This document shows, piece after piece, positions 7,252 through 15,401 of a DNA stretch of 46,252 nt. The position numbers and the translations under genes were made by a program. The DNA comes from Deltaproteobacteria bacterium. Lineage in GTDB: Bacteria > Desulfobacterota > Binatia > UBA9968. The notes below the pieces were generated by a model. That model did no database searches, had not been told where the DNA came from, and was given only the letters and a program-made list of their open reading frames with translations. Each line of letters starts with the position of its first letter. The stretch's first letter is position 1. The stretch is taken from the NCBI GenBank assembly GCA_016180805.1, contig JACPAM010000277.1:1-46252 (forward strand), in the 5' to 3' direction.

Positions 7252-8904
7252 ATGAAGCGATGGCAAGTTTTATTCTCAGTGGCAGGCACTGTGATGGCAT
7301 TGATGTTGGTTGCCCGCAGCCTGACGCCAGCCGTGGTGGCCCCGAAGGGCCACTTACGCATGGCCCTTTCCTCTTTGGGCGCTGCCGAGAGGTTTCTTCC
7401 CTGGGCGGACCCTGGCTGCGAGCCTTTTATCTTGCAGCGGGTCGTCTACGATTTTCTGCTTTACTCGGACCTCGATACCGGGGAACTGCGACCAGGCCTG
7501 GCGGAGCGCTGGGTGGCTGAGGACGGGGCAAAGGCCTGGCGGTTTTACCTGCGTAAGGGGGTCCAGTTCCAGCAGGGCTACGGAGAGATGACGGCTGAGG
7601 ATGTCAAGTTCACTTTTGAGCGCTTGATCTCCAAGGATTCGCTCGCGTCTTGGGGGAAACCGCTTGCCCGTGACCTGGACCGGATTGAAATAGTGAACCC
7701 TTACGAGATTGTTTTCCGTCTGAAGAAACCTGATGTAACCTTTCCTGCCAACACGGTGGAGGTGCGTTGCCAAGTAGTCATCGTGTCGAAAAAGTATGTG
7801 GAGTCTGTTGGCGAGGCTCAGGCGGCGGAAAAGCCCGTGGGCAGTGGGCCCTTCCGATTGGTGGAGCATCGTCGTCGAGTGACAGCCCGGTTTGAGGCCA
7901 GCGTCCCCCATTGGAGAAAGAGCCCTGGCTTTGCCAGTATGACCCTTTATCGGGTTGAGGAGCCAGCAGCGCGGCTCGCGATGTTGAGAGCCGGCGAGGT
8001 GGACGTAGCCGAGATCCCGTACAAGTTGCTGAAAGAGGCCGAGGTGGCTGGATTCGCCTTCGCCCGCAGCAAAGCAGCCAGCGTCTATCATATACATCTC
8101 GGGGGCATGATTAACCCCAAGAACAAGCACTTCAACCCCAATATCCCCTGGGTGGTCAACGCGGCGGATCCGAGCAGTGCGAAGAGGGCTCTCACGGTGC
8201 GTAAAGCCCTCAACCTGGCGGTAAACAAACAGGAGATCGTTGACTCCATCTTCTCGGGGAAGGGCGAGCCGTCGATCTTCGCCTTTCTGCCTCCGGGCTC
8301 GGTGTTTGCTCCTGCCGGTCTTAAGCCCTATCCCTATGACCCGGAACAGGCCCGCAAACTGCTGGCAGAAGCTGGCTATCCGGGCGGACGGGGCTTTCCT
8401 ACTGTAACCGCGCGGCTGGTACCCTTCCCTGGCCGGGCCGAGCAGGTGGATGTGGCTGAGGCTGTAGCGGGCTACTGGGAGAAAAACCTGGGTCTCAAGG
8501 TAAAACGAGAGGTAATGGATTGGCCAGCCCTGGCGGCAAAACTGAAGGTCCGGGATGAGGCGGGGATCATCTGGGCGTATGGCACTATTCCTCGCCCGCT
8601 TGGCGAGCCCTTGGTGACTATGATGTCCTGGGTCCACAGTGGGGCCATGTATAGCGCCATTGGGGAGATTCCGGAGGTGGATCGGCTCTATGAGGCGGTC
8701 ATGAAAGAGGTCGATCCTGAGAAGCGGAAACTGCGGTACCGTGATCTGGCGCGCTATATCTATGATAATTACCTCGTGGTGCCCATCGGTTCTGTCGATG
8801 CGCAGTATGCGGTGAACCCCAAGGTGGTGGATGTAAAAAAGTGGCGCTTAGTGCCAGGCGAAACTTACATTCACAACTACGAATTTATCGAACCAGTCAG
8901 GTAG
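7252..8904 (+). CDS. ABC transporter substrate-binding protein, SBP_bac_5 (peptide/nickel type)
   Basis: 550 aa. An N-terminal hydrophobic export signal (residues about 6-25) lacks a lipobox Cys, so it is probably a cleaved or anchored periplasmic protein. Family features: GELRPGLAERW, WRFYLRKGVQFQQG, MTAEDVKFTFERLI, AVNKQEIVDSIFSGKGEP and YDPEQARKLLAEAGYPGG. Proteins of this fold bind peptides, but also nickel, opines, sugars and other solutes, so the ligand cannot be read from sequence. GGAGGT precedes ATG 7252. Followed by its own two permeases and two ATPases, so the importer is complete. Confidence 0.88.
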   Translation: MKRWQVLFSVAGTVMALMLVARSLTPAVVAPKGHLRMALSSLGAAERFLPWADPGCEPFILQRVVYDFLLYSDLDTGELRPGLAERWVAEDGAKAWRFYLRKGVQFQQGYGEMTAEDVKFTFERLISKDSLASWGKPLARDLDRIEIVNPYEIVFRLKKPDVTFPANTVEVRCQVVIVSKKYVESVGEAQAAEKPVGSGPFRLVEHRRRVTARFEASVPHWRKSPGFASMTLYRVEEPAARLAMLRAGEVDVAEIPYKLLKEAEVAGFAFARSKAASVYHIHLGGMINPKNKHFNPNIPWVVNAADPSSAKRALTVRKALNLAVNKQEIVDSIFSGKGEPSIFAFLPPGSVFAPAGLKPYPYDPEQARKLLAEAGYPGGRGFPTVTARLVPFPGRAEQVDVAEAVAGYWEKNLGLKVKREVMDWPALAAKLKVRDEAGIIWAYGTIPRPLGEPLVTMMSWVHSGAMYSAIGEIPEVDRLYEAVMKEVDPEKRKLRYRDLARYIYDNYLVVPIGSVDAQYAVNPKVVDVKKWRLVPGETYIHNYEFIEPVR

Positions 8905-8959
8905 CCCTATCGGACATGGTTCACCTTATCGAGCGGCCTGAAAGGTAGTTATCTCGGAC

Positions 8960-9883
8960 ATGGGTCGGTATATCCTGGGTCACATAGTCCAAGCGGTGTT
9001 CACTATGTGGATAGTGGTCACCCTTGTTTTTGGACTCGTAAGGTTGGCAGGAAGCCCGGTTGACATCCTGGCGGGGGAGTTAGCTTCCCGTGAGCAGGTA
9101 GAAGCCCTGAAGCAACGTTTTGGCCTCGATAAACCCCTGCACGTCCAATACGGAATGTATCTGTGGGGCATCCTGCGCGGGGACTTCGGGGAATCTGTTA
9201 TTACCCGTGAGCCAGCCATGGCCGAGGTTCTCCAACGGTCTTGGGCGTCTGTGCAGCTGGGTGCTGTTGCCATGGTGTTTACACTGGCTATGGCTTTACC
9301 CATTGGAGTATATGCTGCTGTATACAGGGGACGCCGTCTGGACAGGCTCGCTAGCGCCTTTGGCATTCTCGGCCAGGCTGTCCCTCCCTTCTGGTTAGGC
9401 ATCCTGCTCATCTGGCTCTTTGCCGGGCAACTACGCTGGTTGCCGGCGGCAGGTAAGAGTGGACCAGCATCCTTCGTTATGCCGGTAATAGTAATAAGCT
9501 GGTATGCAGTAGCGGGTATTATGCGCTTGACTCGATCTACGATGCTCGATGTGCTGGATAGCGAGTATATCAAACTCGCCAGAATCAAGGGGCTCCCGGA
9601 ACACTCGGTCATCTGGAAACACGGCTTAAAAAATGCCGCTATACCGGTCATCACCTACGGGGCGCTTATCTTTGTGGGCCTCTTCCTGGTGGGTTCTGTG
9701 GTGGCGGAAACGATATTTACCTGGCCAGGGGTAGGCCGTCTTATCATTCTCCAGTCAGTGCGCTTCCGTGACTTCCCCGTGGTACAGGCTGCCGTTATCT
9801 TTATCTGCTTCCTGTACGTGACGGTTAACCTATTCGTAGACATCCTCTATAGCTACCTCGATCCCAGAATCAGGCGAGCCTAG
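8960..9883 (+). CDS. Dpp/Opp-type ABC transporter permease, DppB-like
   Basis: 307 aa, six predicted membrane helices. N-terminal TM helix (about 9-30), the family's DILAGELASREQVEALKQRF periplasmic segment, and the cytoplasmic EAA loop around EYIKLARIKGLPEHSVIWKH that docks on the ATPase. C-terminal FVDILYSYLDPRIR is typical of DppB. The stop codon is followed immediately by the ATG of the next permease, giving tight coupling. Confidence 0.9.
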   Translation: MGRYILGHIVQAVFTMWIVVTLVFGLVRLAGSPVDILAGELASREQVEALKQRFGLDKPLHVQYGMYLWGILRGDFGESVITREPAMAEVLQRSWASVQLGAVAMVFTLAMALPIGVYAAVYRGRRLDRLASAFGILGQAVPPFWLGILLIWLFAGQLRWLPAAGKSGPASFVMPVIVISWYAVAGIMRLTRSTMLDVLDSEYIKLARIKGLPEHSVIWKHGLKNAAIPVITYGALIFVGLFLVGSVVAETIFTWPGVGRLIILQSVRFRDFPVVQAAVIFICFLYVTVNLFVDILYSYLDPRIRRA

Positions 9884-10762
9884 ATGCAAATAGCGATCAG
9901 AGTTCCGGCAGCGCGAGTCAAGAGACTGGTGGTCCCATTAAGGCAAGTGCCAGTCCTTCCACTGGCTATCCTGTTGCTGTTGGTCCTTACTGCCCTCCTG
10001 GCTCCCGTCCTCGCTCCCGGGTCCCCTACAGAGCAGAATCTAGGCAAACGGCTTCTACCCCCTGCCTGGGTCGGAGGTGGATCCTGGGACTACCCTCTGG
10101 GAACCGACCTATTCGGCCGAGATATTCTGAGCCGAGTGATCTACGGCGCTCGCATCTCGCTCATGATCTCTATGACGGCCATAGGAGTCGGGGGGTTATT
10201 TGGGATCCTCGTAGCCCTGCCGGCTGGCTACTTAGGAGGCAGGGTGGATATGTTGTTAATGAGGGCTGTAGACGTGGCTCTGTCTATCCCCACCATTTTG
10301 ATCGGGATTGTTCTGGCAGTGACTCTGGGGCCCAGCTATGAAGCCGTTATCTCTGTTATCGTCCTCTTTGTCTGGCCGAGATATGCTCGACAGGTCAGGG
10401 GCGAAACGCTTGCCATTAAGCAAAGAGATTTCATCGCCCTGGCGAAGATTGCCGGTAGCTCTCGGGCCAGGATCCTGATCGTCCATATTTTTCCGAACCT
10501 GGTGCCTACACTGCTCGTCCTAAGCAGCCTCCAAGTCGGGGCAGCCATTATCATGGAGGCCACCTTGAGCTTTCTCGGTGTGGGGATTCCACCGCCAGCC
10601 CCGGCATGGGGGGTGATGGTGGCCGATGGCAAGGATCTGGTGGTATCTGCCTGGTGGGTATCTCTATTCCCGGGCATCGCCATCCTCCTTACCGTCCTTA
10701 GCCTTAACCTTCTGGGGGACTGGCTCCGAGACCGCCTCGACCCTAAGCTGAGGCAGGTGTAG
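9884..10762 (+). CDS. Dpp/Opp-type ABC transporter permease, DppC-like
   Basis: 292 aa. N-terminal TM helix (about 25-48), then the LGTDLFGRDILSRVIYGAR signature near residues 72-90 that marks DppC-type subunits, an EAA loop with DFIALAKIAGSSRARI, and LLGDWLRDRLDPKLR at the C terminus. Starts on the base after the DppB-like stop codon and ends 12 bases before the first ATPase gene. Confidence 0.9.
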   Translation: MQIAIRVPAARVKRLVVPLRQVPVLPLAILLLLVLTALLAPVLAPGSPTEQNLGKRLLPPAWVGGGSWDYPLGTDLFGRDILSRVIYGARISLMISMTAIGVGGLFGILVALPAGYLGGRVDMLLMRAVDVALSIPTILIGIVLAVTLGPSYEAVISVIVLFVWPRYARQVRGETLAIKQRDFIALAKIAGSSRARILIVHIFPNLVPTLLVLSSLQVGAAIIMEATLSFLGVGIPPPAPAWGVMVADGKDLVVSAWWVSLFPGIAILLTVLSLNLLGDWLRDRLDPKLRQV

Positions 10763-10774
10763 ACGGAAAGGACA

Positions 10775-11743
10775 ATGACCCAGCCGTTGTTGCAGGTGGA
10801 GAACTTGCGAACTTACTTCTTGAGCCGTTGGGGAACGGTTAAGGCCGTGGACGGTGTGAGTTTCAGCGTGCACCCAGGAGAGACCCTCGGGCTGGTCGGC
10901 GAATCCGGCTGTGGCAAGAGCGTGACTTGTCTATCCATCCTCCGGCTGGTCCCACAACCGGCGGGAAAGATTGTGGGAGGGAGAGTCCTTTGGGAGGGGG
11001 AGGACTTGCTAAAGAAGAGCGAGGTCGAGATGCGCCGTATCCGGGGCGGTTGCATCTCTATGATCCTTCAGGACCCCATGACCTCTCTTAATCCGGTTTT
11101 TTCTATCGGTGATCAGGTCGCCGAAGGGATCGCAATCCATCGGAGACTAAAGGGAAAGACGCTTTGGCAAAAGACCGCCGAGGTCCTGGGTCTGGTCCGT
11201 ATTTCATCGGCGAAGGCTCGGCTTCGCGACTACCCCCATCAGTTCAGCGGCGGGATGCGGCAGCGCGTGGTGGGAGCCATATCCCTTGCGTGCGAGCCTC
11301 GCCTCCTCATTGCGGATGAGCCGACGACCTCGCTGGACGTGACTATCCAGTTGCAATATTTGAACCTGCTGAAGGAAATTCAGAGGCGATCCGGAGTAGC
11401 CATGATCTTTGTCACCCATGATTTTGGCATCGTGGCCAAGACATGCGACCGCGTGGCCGTCATGTACGCCGGCAGGATCGTAGAGATCGCAAGCGTTCGA
11501 GACCTGTTTAGCAGACCTGCGCATCCCTATACTCGGGCCCTCCTCGACTCTATCCCCAACCTGGAGGAGCAGGTAGATCGGCTCTACTCTATCGAAGGGC
11601 AGCCGCCTGCGCTCCACAGCCTTCCACCAGGTTGCGCCTTCGCCCCTAGATGCCCCTATGCTACGCGCCGTTGCGACCATGAATATCCTCCCGAGGTATC
11701 CCTAAACTCGGGCCATATGGCGCTGTGCTGGAGGGTCGCCTAA
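10775..11743 (+). CDS. Dpp/Opp-type ABC transporter ATPase, DppD-like
   Basis: 322 aa. Walker A GESGCGKS near residues 42-49, Q-loop in [14 protein letters not shown] signature FSGGMRQR, Walker [14 protein letters not shown] and H-loop VTHDF are all intact. The C-terminal oligopeptide-transporter extension carries the Cys-rich [14 protein letters not shown] segment plus a final Cys; in some Opp/Dpp ATPases such a motif binds an Fe-S cluster, but that is only a possibility here. Its stop codon overlaps the next start (TAATG). Confidence 0.9.
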   Translation: MTQPLLQVENLRTYFLSRWGTVKAVDGVSFSVHPGETLGLVGESGCGKSVTCLSILRLVPQPAGKIVGGRVLWEGEDLLKKSEVEMRRIRGGCISMILQDPMTSLNPVFSIGDQVAEGIAIHRRLKGKTLWQKTAEVLGLVRISSAKARLRDYPHQFSGGMRQRVVGAISLACEPRLLIADEPTTSLDVTIQLQYLNLLKEIQRRSGVAMIFVTHDFGIVAKTCDRVAVMYAGRIVEIASVRDLFSRPAHPYTRALLDSIPNLEEQVDRLYSIEGQPPALHSLPPGCAFAPRCPYATRRCDHEYPPEVSLNSGHMALCWRVA

Positions 11744-12762
11744 TGACAGAGGTGCTGCTGGAAGCCCAGAGCCTGAAAAAGCACTTTCCAGTAACCGCGG
11801 GCTTTATTCTGGCGCGGACCGTGAGCTCAATTAAAGCGGTTGACGGAGTTTCCTTTATTATCCGGCAGGGGGAGACTCTGAGCCTAGTCGGAGAATCTGG
11901 GTGCGGCAAGACCACCACCGCGAAGATGATTCTGTTGTTGGAGGATCCCACCATGGGGAGCATTCTCTTCCGTGGCAAGGATCTTCAACGCCTTACCCCC
12001 GCGGAGATGAAGGAGTACCGCGCCTCGGTGCAGGCAGTGTTCCAGGACCCGTGGAGTTCCCTCAACCCCCGCCTGCGGGTGGGCTCTATCATCGGCGAGC
12101 CTTTGGTGGTGAATCGGGCCTTGCCAAGCAAGGCGATCCAGGAGCAGGTTAGGGAACTCCTGCTCCAAGTGGGGTTGCGCCCGGACCACGACGACCTGTA
12201 CCCGCACGAGTTCAGCGGCGGGCAGCGACAGCGGATCGCCATAGCCCGAGCGTTGTCTCTCAAGCCAGCCCTGATCGTGCTTGACGAGCCGGTCTCGGCC
12301 CTAGACGTCTCTATTCGAGCCCAGATCATGAACCTGCTGAAGGACCTGCAACATCAATATGGCCTCGGCTACCTTCTCATCGCCCACAATTTGGCCACCG
12401 TGCGCTACATGAGCCACCGGGTAGCAGTGATGTATTTGGGCAAGATTGTGGAGACGGCCCAGACAAAGCAACTTTTCTCTCACCCTCAGCATCCGTACAC
12501 ACGGGCCTTGATCTCGGCCGCCCTTCGCTCCCGCCCCGATACCCAGGATGAAGAGATCGTGCTTCCCGGAGAGGTACCGTCCCCGTTGGATCCGCCGCCG
12601 GGCTGCTCCTTTCACCCCCGATGCTCAAATGCATTGCCCCTGTGCTCCAAGACAACGCCTGTTCCCCGAGAGCAAGAGAGGGGACATTGGGTAGCGTGCC
12701 ATCTTGCCGAGACTCTGACCGTCGCAACCCGTGCCACAATTTCTGCGGAGGAGCGACCATGA
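11743..12762 (+). CDS. Dpp/Opp-type ABC transporter ATPase, DppF-like
   Basis: 339 aa from ATG 11743, chosen because it overlaps the upstream TAA by one base and homology begins there ([15 protein letters not shown]). Walker A GESGCGKT, signature FSGGQRQR, Walker [14 protein letters not shown] and H-loop IAHNL are intact. The C-terminal [14 protein letters not shown] segment parallels that of DppD. It completes the importer. A 283-base gap with repeat copy A separates it from the lipoyl-domain gene. Confidence 0.9.
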   Translation: MTEVLLEAQSLKKHFPVTAGFILARTVSSIKAVDGVSFIIRQGETLSLVGESGCGKTTTAKMILLLEDPTMGSILFRGKDLQRLTPAEMKEYRASVQAVFQDPWSSLNPRLRVGSIIGEPLVVNRALPSKAIQEQVRELLLQVGLRPDHDDLYPHEFSGGQRQRIAIARALSLKPALIVLDEPVSALDVSIRAQIMNLLKDLQHQYGLGYLLIAHNLATVRYMSHRVAVMYLGKIVETAQTKQLFSHPQHPYTRALISAALRSRPDTQDEEIVLPGEVPSPLDPPPGCSFHPRCSNALPLCSKTTPVPREQERGHWVACHLAETLTVATRATISAEERP

Positions 12763-12796
12763 TTCCCTCGAAAGCTCCTCGGGGGCCGAGCCATCA

Positions 12797-12890
12797 GGCC
12801 GCGGCCGATGGACTAAGCTCCCTCGGGGAAGTCGTACCGTCTGTAATCGGACGTCCGCAGCCTCGCTCGTGCACCCCCTCGGTCGCGGAC
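12797..12890 (+). repeat. modular intergenic repeat, copy A
   Basis: Shares gcggccgatgg, gctccctcggggaag, the near-palindromic tcggacgtccgcagcctcgc core and a trailing ctcggtcg with copies B, C and E. The first two modules are in swapped order relative to B. It lies between the ABC importer and the lipoyl/E1 genes, and a stem around cggacgtccg can form. The rest of the 12763-13045 gap has no gene. Confidence 0.75.
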
Positions 12891-13045
12891 AAGGACGGCC
12901 GCGGCCTTCCTTCTCGTCCCCCTCGGGCTTCAAAGTGAAAGTGTGTCGGTGCAGGGGGCGGCTCGGGCCTTTCATATGCAAGGGCGAAGCTGCCGAAATC
13001 TTTACAGACGCGATTCAAATGAGGACGAGAGGAGGGAGGTAGCCA

Positions 13046-13285
13046 ATGGTCATGGAAATGCGCTTGCCCCAGTTCGACATGCTGGATGCAGATGCGACGA
13101 TCCTTCAGTGGCTCAAGAGGGAGGGAGATCACATCAGCGAGGGTGAGCATGTGGTAGAGATAGAAACGGCCAAGGCGGCGGGAGCGTTGGAGGCCCCGGT
13201 CTCCGGGGTTCTGGTTCGTATCCAGGCGCCAGTAGGGGCGACGGTAACCTCGGGCGCGGTTTTGGCCCTCATTGAGGAAGCCTAA
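13046..13285 (+). CDS. free-standing lipoyl/biotinyl-domain carrier protein
   Basis: 79 aa: exactly one lipoyl domain of the E2 N-terminal type, with nothing else attached. Lys43 in the hairpin EIETAKAAGALEAPVSG is the predicted lipoyl-Lys; the usual D before K is Ala (ETAKA instead of ETDKA), and the A-P-V-S-G turn fits both lipoyl and biotinyl domains. GVLVRIQAPVGATVTSG completes the second half of the fold. A GGAGGGAGG box precedes ATG 13046. Next to E1 genes, a lipoyl carrier is the natural reading: it would accept an acyl or reducing equivalents from E1. There is no E2 acyltransferase or E3 in the window. Confidence 0.8.
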   Translation: MVMEMRLPQFDMLDADATILQWLKREGDHISEGEHVVEIETAKAAGALEAPVSGVLVRIQAPVGATVTSGAVLALIEEA

Positions 13286-13327
13286 CAGCAGGGAGAGGCG
13301 GCGACATCAATCAAAGGAGGCAATGTC

Positions 13328-14371
13328 ATGGAGCGTGCCACTATGCTGCGTAGCGAACTGGATGCGGAAGTTTGTCTTCAGATGTATCGGAAGATGGTGA
13401 CGATCCGCCACTTTGAGGAGGTTTCGGGGGGGGCCTACCGGCGGGGGGAGTTCTGGGGGCCCACTCATTCCTCTGCAGGGGAAGAGGCGGTGGATGTGGG
13501 CGTGTGTACTGCCCTGGAACCGAGTGACAAGATCGTGGGCTATCATCGAAGCCACGGCCTATTCATAGCGAAGGGGTCAGAAATCAAAGCCCTCATGGCT
13601 GAACTCTTTGGCAAGATCACCGGCGCGAGCAAGGGCAAGGGCGGCTCCATGCACTTAGCCGACCGTGCCGTTGGCGGTGTGTGCTCGGGCGGCGTCCTGG
13701 CCTCCTCGGTCCCCGTTGCGGTAGGCGTGGCCCTAGCCCTCAAGAAAGAAAGAAAAAATCAGGTGTGCGTGGTCGGCGTAGGAGACGGCTCCTTCGAGGA
13801 GGGCCATGTCGGTGAATCCATGAACCTGGCTTCACTGTGGAAAGTGCCCCTGATTTTCCTGCTCTACAACAACAAGTATTTTCAGTTGATTAGTGCCCGG
13901 AGTCGTTCTTCGGCGACCCTCCTCTCGGATCGGGCCATCGGCTATAACATCCCGAGGACCGTGGTGGACGGTCAGGATGTGGTAGAGGTCTACCGAGCGA
14001 CCAAGGAAGCGGTGGACCGGGCCCGCTGCGGGGAAGGGCCTAGCCTGATCGAAGCCATGACGTATCGTTACCAGGCACAGGCAGCCCGGGCTGGTTTGGG
14101 TGGCGAGGAAGACTTCCGCCCGCAGGACGAAAGGGAGTACTGGTTCAACCGGGATCCCATAAAGCTGTTTCGGGCCTGTTTGCTGGCTGCCAAGATGGCT
14201 AATCCCGAGGAGTTGGAAGCTGTCGAGCACGAAGTGAAAGCGGCTGTTCAGGAGGCCCTTCACTACGCTCGGAAGAGCCCGTACCCAGATGTGGGCGAGA
14301 TGTTTACCGATATGTACTCCCAGCCGGTCCATCCGGCGTGGTATTTATCTCAGGAGGTGGTGCGGAAATGA
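13328..14371 (+). CDS. thiamine-diphosphate E1 alpha subunit, pyruvate/acetoin dehydrogenase-like
   Basis: 347 aa. The ThDP-binding motif runs from GDG (152-154) to NN (181-182). GKGGSMHLAD and the GVLASSVPVAVGVALALK helix are typical of E1 alpha subunits of 2-oxoacid and acetoin dehydrogenases. Two usual active-site positions differ: the YRYHGHS-type loop is YRYQAQA (246-252), lacking the conserved His, and the HGH of acetoin-type E1 is HGL (76-78). The protein may therefore not carry out normal reductive acylation. AAAGGAGG precedes ATG 13328. It overlaps the beta gene by ATGA. Confidence 0.85.
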   Translation: MERATMLRSELDAEVCLQMYRKMVTIRHFEEVSGGAYRRGEFWGPTHSSAGEEAVDVGVCTALEPSDKIVGYHRSHGLFIAKGSEIKALMAELFGKITGASKGKGGSMHLADRAVGGVCSGGVLASSVPVAVGVALALKKERKNQVCVVGVGDGSFEEGHVGESMNLASLWKVPLIFLLYNNKYFQLISARSRSSATLLSDRAIGYNIPRTVVDGQDVVEVYRATKEAVDRARCGEGPSLIEAMTYRYQAQAARAGLGGEEDFRPQDEREYWFNRDPIKLFRACLLAAKMANPEELEAVEHEVKAAVQEALHYARKSPYPDVGEMFTDMYSQPVHPAWYLSQEVVRK

Positions 14372-15375
14372 CTGCGCAAACGGGTACTCACCCTGTAACC
14401 TACGGGGAAGCGGTTTTGGAGGCATTGCGGGAGGAGGCGCGTCGGGACTCCCGGATCTTCGTGATCGGTTACTACCTGCCTAATATGATCTTCGGCTACT
14501 ATGGCGCCGAGCCTCTGATGGGAGAGCTGGGGGAAGACCGATTCATGTCGTCCCCTGTCACCGAATGCTCCATGGCGGGGGCGGCCGTGGGCGCTGCCAT
14601 GATGGGCCTCCGCCCTGTAGTGGACTTGATGGCCCCTAACTTTGCCTATTATGCCACGGATCAACTGATTAACCAGGCGGCCAAGCAACGTTACACGTCC
14701 GGAGGGCAGTTCTCCGTGCCGGCGGTGTTTGTTCTCCACTACGGGGCTAGGCGAAGTGGCACCCACCATAACGACCGTTCCCATCCGATGTACGTGCAGG
14801 TTCCCGGGTTGCAGGTGCTTGCACCCTGCACGCCCTACGACGCTAAGGGGCTCTTCAAGAGCGCCCTAAGGTCGGAGGACCCGGTCATCTTTTTCCTCGA
14901 CAACATCCCGGGGGAACGGTTCGGAGGCCGACATCAACAGATCCCCGATGAGGAATACCTGGTGCCCATTGGCTCGGCGGTGGTCCGGCGGGAAGGGAAA
15001 GATATCACTGTTGTCCCGATCTGCTGGCTGCACCAGACGATGGAGGCCGTGACGCAGTTGGAGCAGGAAGGGATCTCCGCGGAAGTGGTCGAGCCGAGGA
15101 CCCTGAAACCACTCGATGTCGCCAGCATCATAAGATCGGTGGCGAAGACGGGAAGACTGGTCGTTGTGGACTCGGCTTCTCCTCACAGTGGCACGGCCTC
15201 GGAGGTGGCGGCCGTGGTAACTGAGGAGGCTTTCTCCTATTTGAAGGCGCCTATCCTACGGGTGACGGCGCCGGACGTTCATGTGGGCTTTAGTGCCGCT
15301 TTAGACGACGCCGCGTGGCCGTCCAAAGAGCGAATTGTAGCCGCGATCAAACGGTGCCTGTCCTACCAACGCTAG
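14368..15375 (+). CDS. thiamine-diphosphate E1 beta subunit, pyruvate/acetoin dehydrogenase-like
   Basis: 335 aa from ATG 14368, fixed by the ATGA overlap with E1 alpha and a GGAGGTGG box. Transketolase pyrimidine-binding domain: the cofactor-activating Glu is Glu66 in SPVTECSMAGAAVGAA, followed by GLRPVVDL, DQLINQAAKQRY and GGQFSVPAV. The PxGxGxxxxAQHSQ region of standard E1 beta is replaced by HYGARRSGTHHNDRSH (124-139), an active-site-facing loop. C-terminal transketolase domain: EVVEPRTLKPLD and the VVVDSASPHSGTASEVAAVV strand-turn. The divergence matches that in the alpha subunit and points to a different substrate. Confidence 0.85.
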   Translation: MTAQTGTHPVTYGEAVLEALREEARRDSRIFVIGYYLPNMIFGYYGAEPLMGELGEDRFMSSPVTECSMAGAAVGAAMMGLRPVVDLMAPNFAYYATDQLINQAAKQRYTSGGQFSVPAVFVLHYGARRSGTHHNDRSHPMYVQVPGLQVLAPCTPYDAKGLFKSALRSEDPVIFFLDNIPGERFGGRHQQIPDEEYLVPIGSAVVRREGKDITVVPICWLHQTMEAVTQLEQEGISAEVVEPRTLKPLDVASIIRSVAKTGRLVVVDSASPHSGTASEVAAVVTEEAFSYLKAPILRVTAPDVHVGFSAALDDAAWPSKERIVAAIKRCLSYQR

Positions 15376-15401
15376 GAAAAACGGCAGTGAAGGAGGAGAC
15401 G

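Noticed and set aside
12731..13042. Open frame of about 100 codons between the ABC importer and the lipoyl gene
   Set aside because: It is composed largely of repeat copy A; the same peptide-like string appears in frames over copies B and C, showing that it is repeat-derived and not a gene.
13046..15375. Calling the lipoyl/E1 genes an ordinary pyruvate dehydrogenase operon
   Set aside because: E2 catalytic core and E3 are missing, and conserved E1 loops are changed, so the standard name would mislead.
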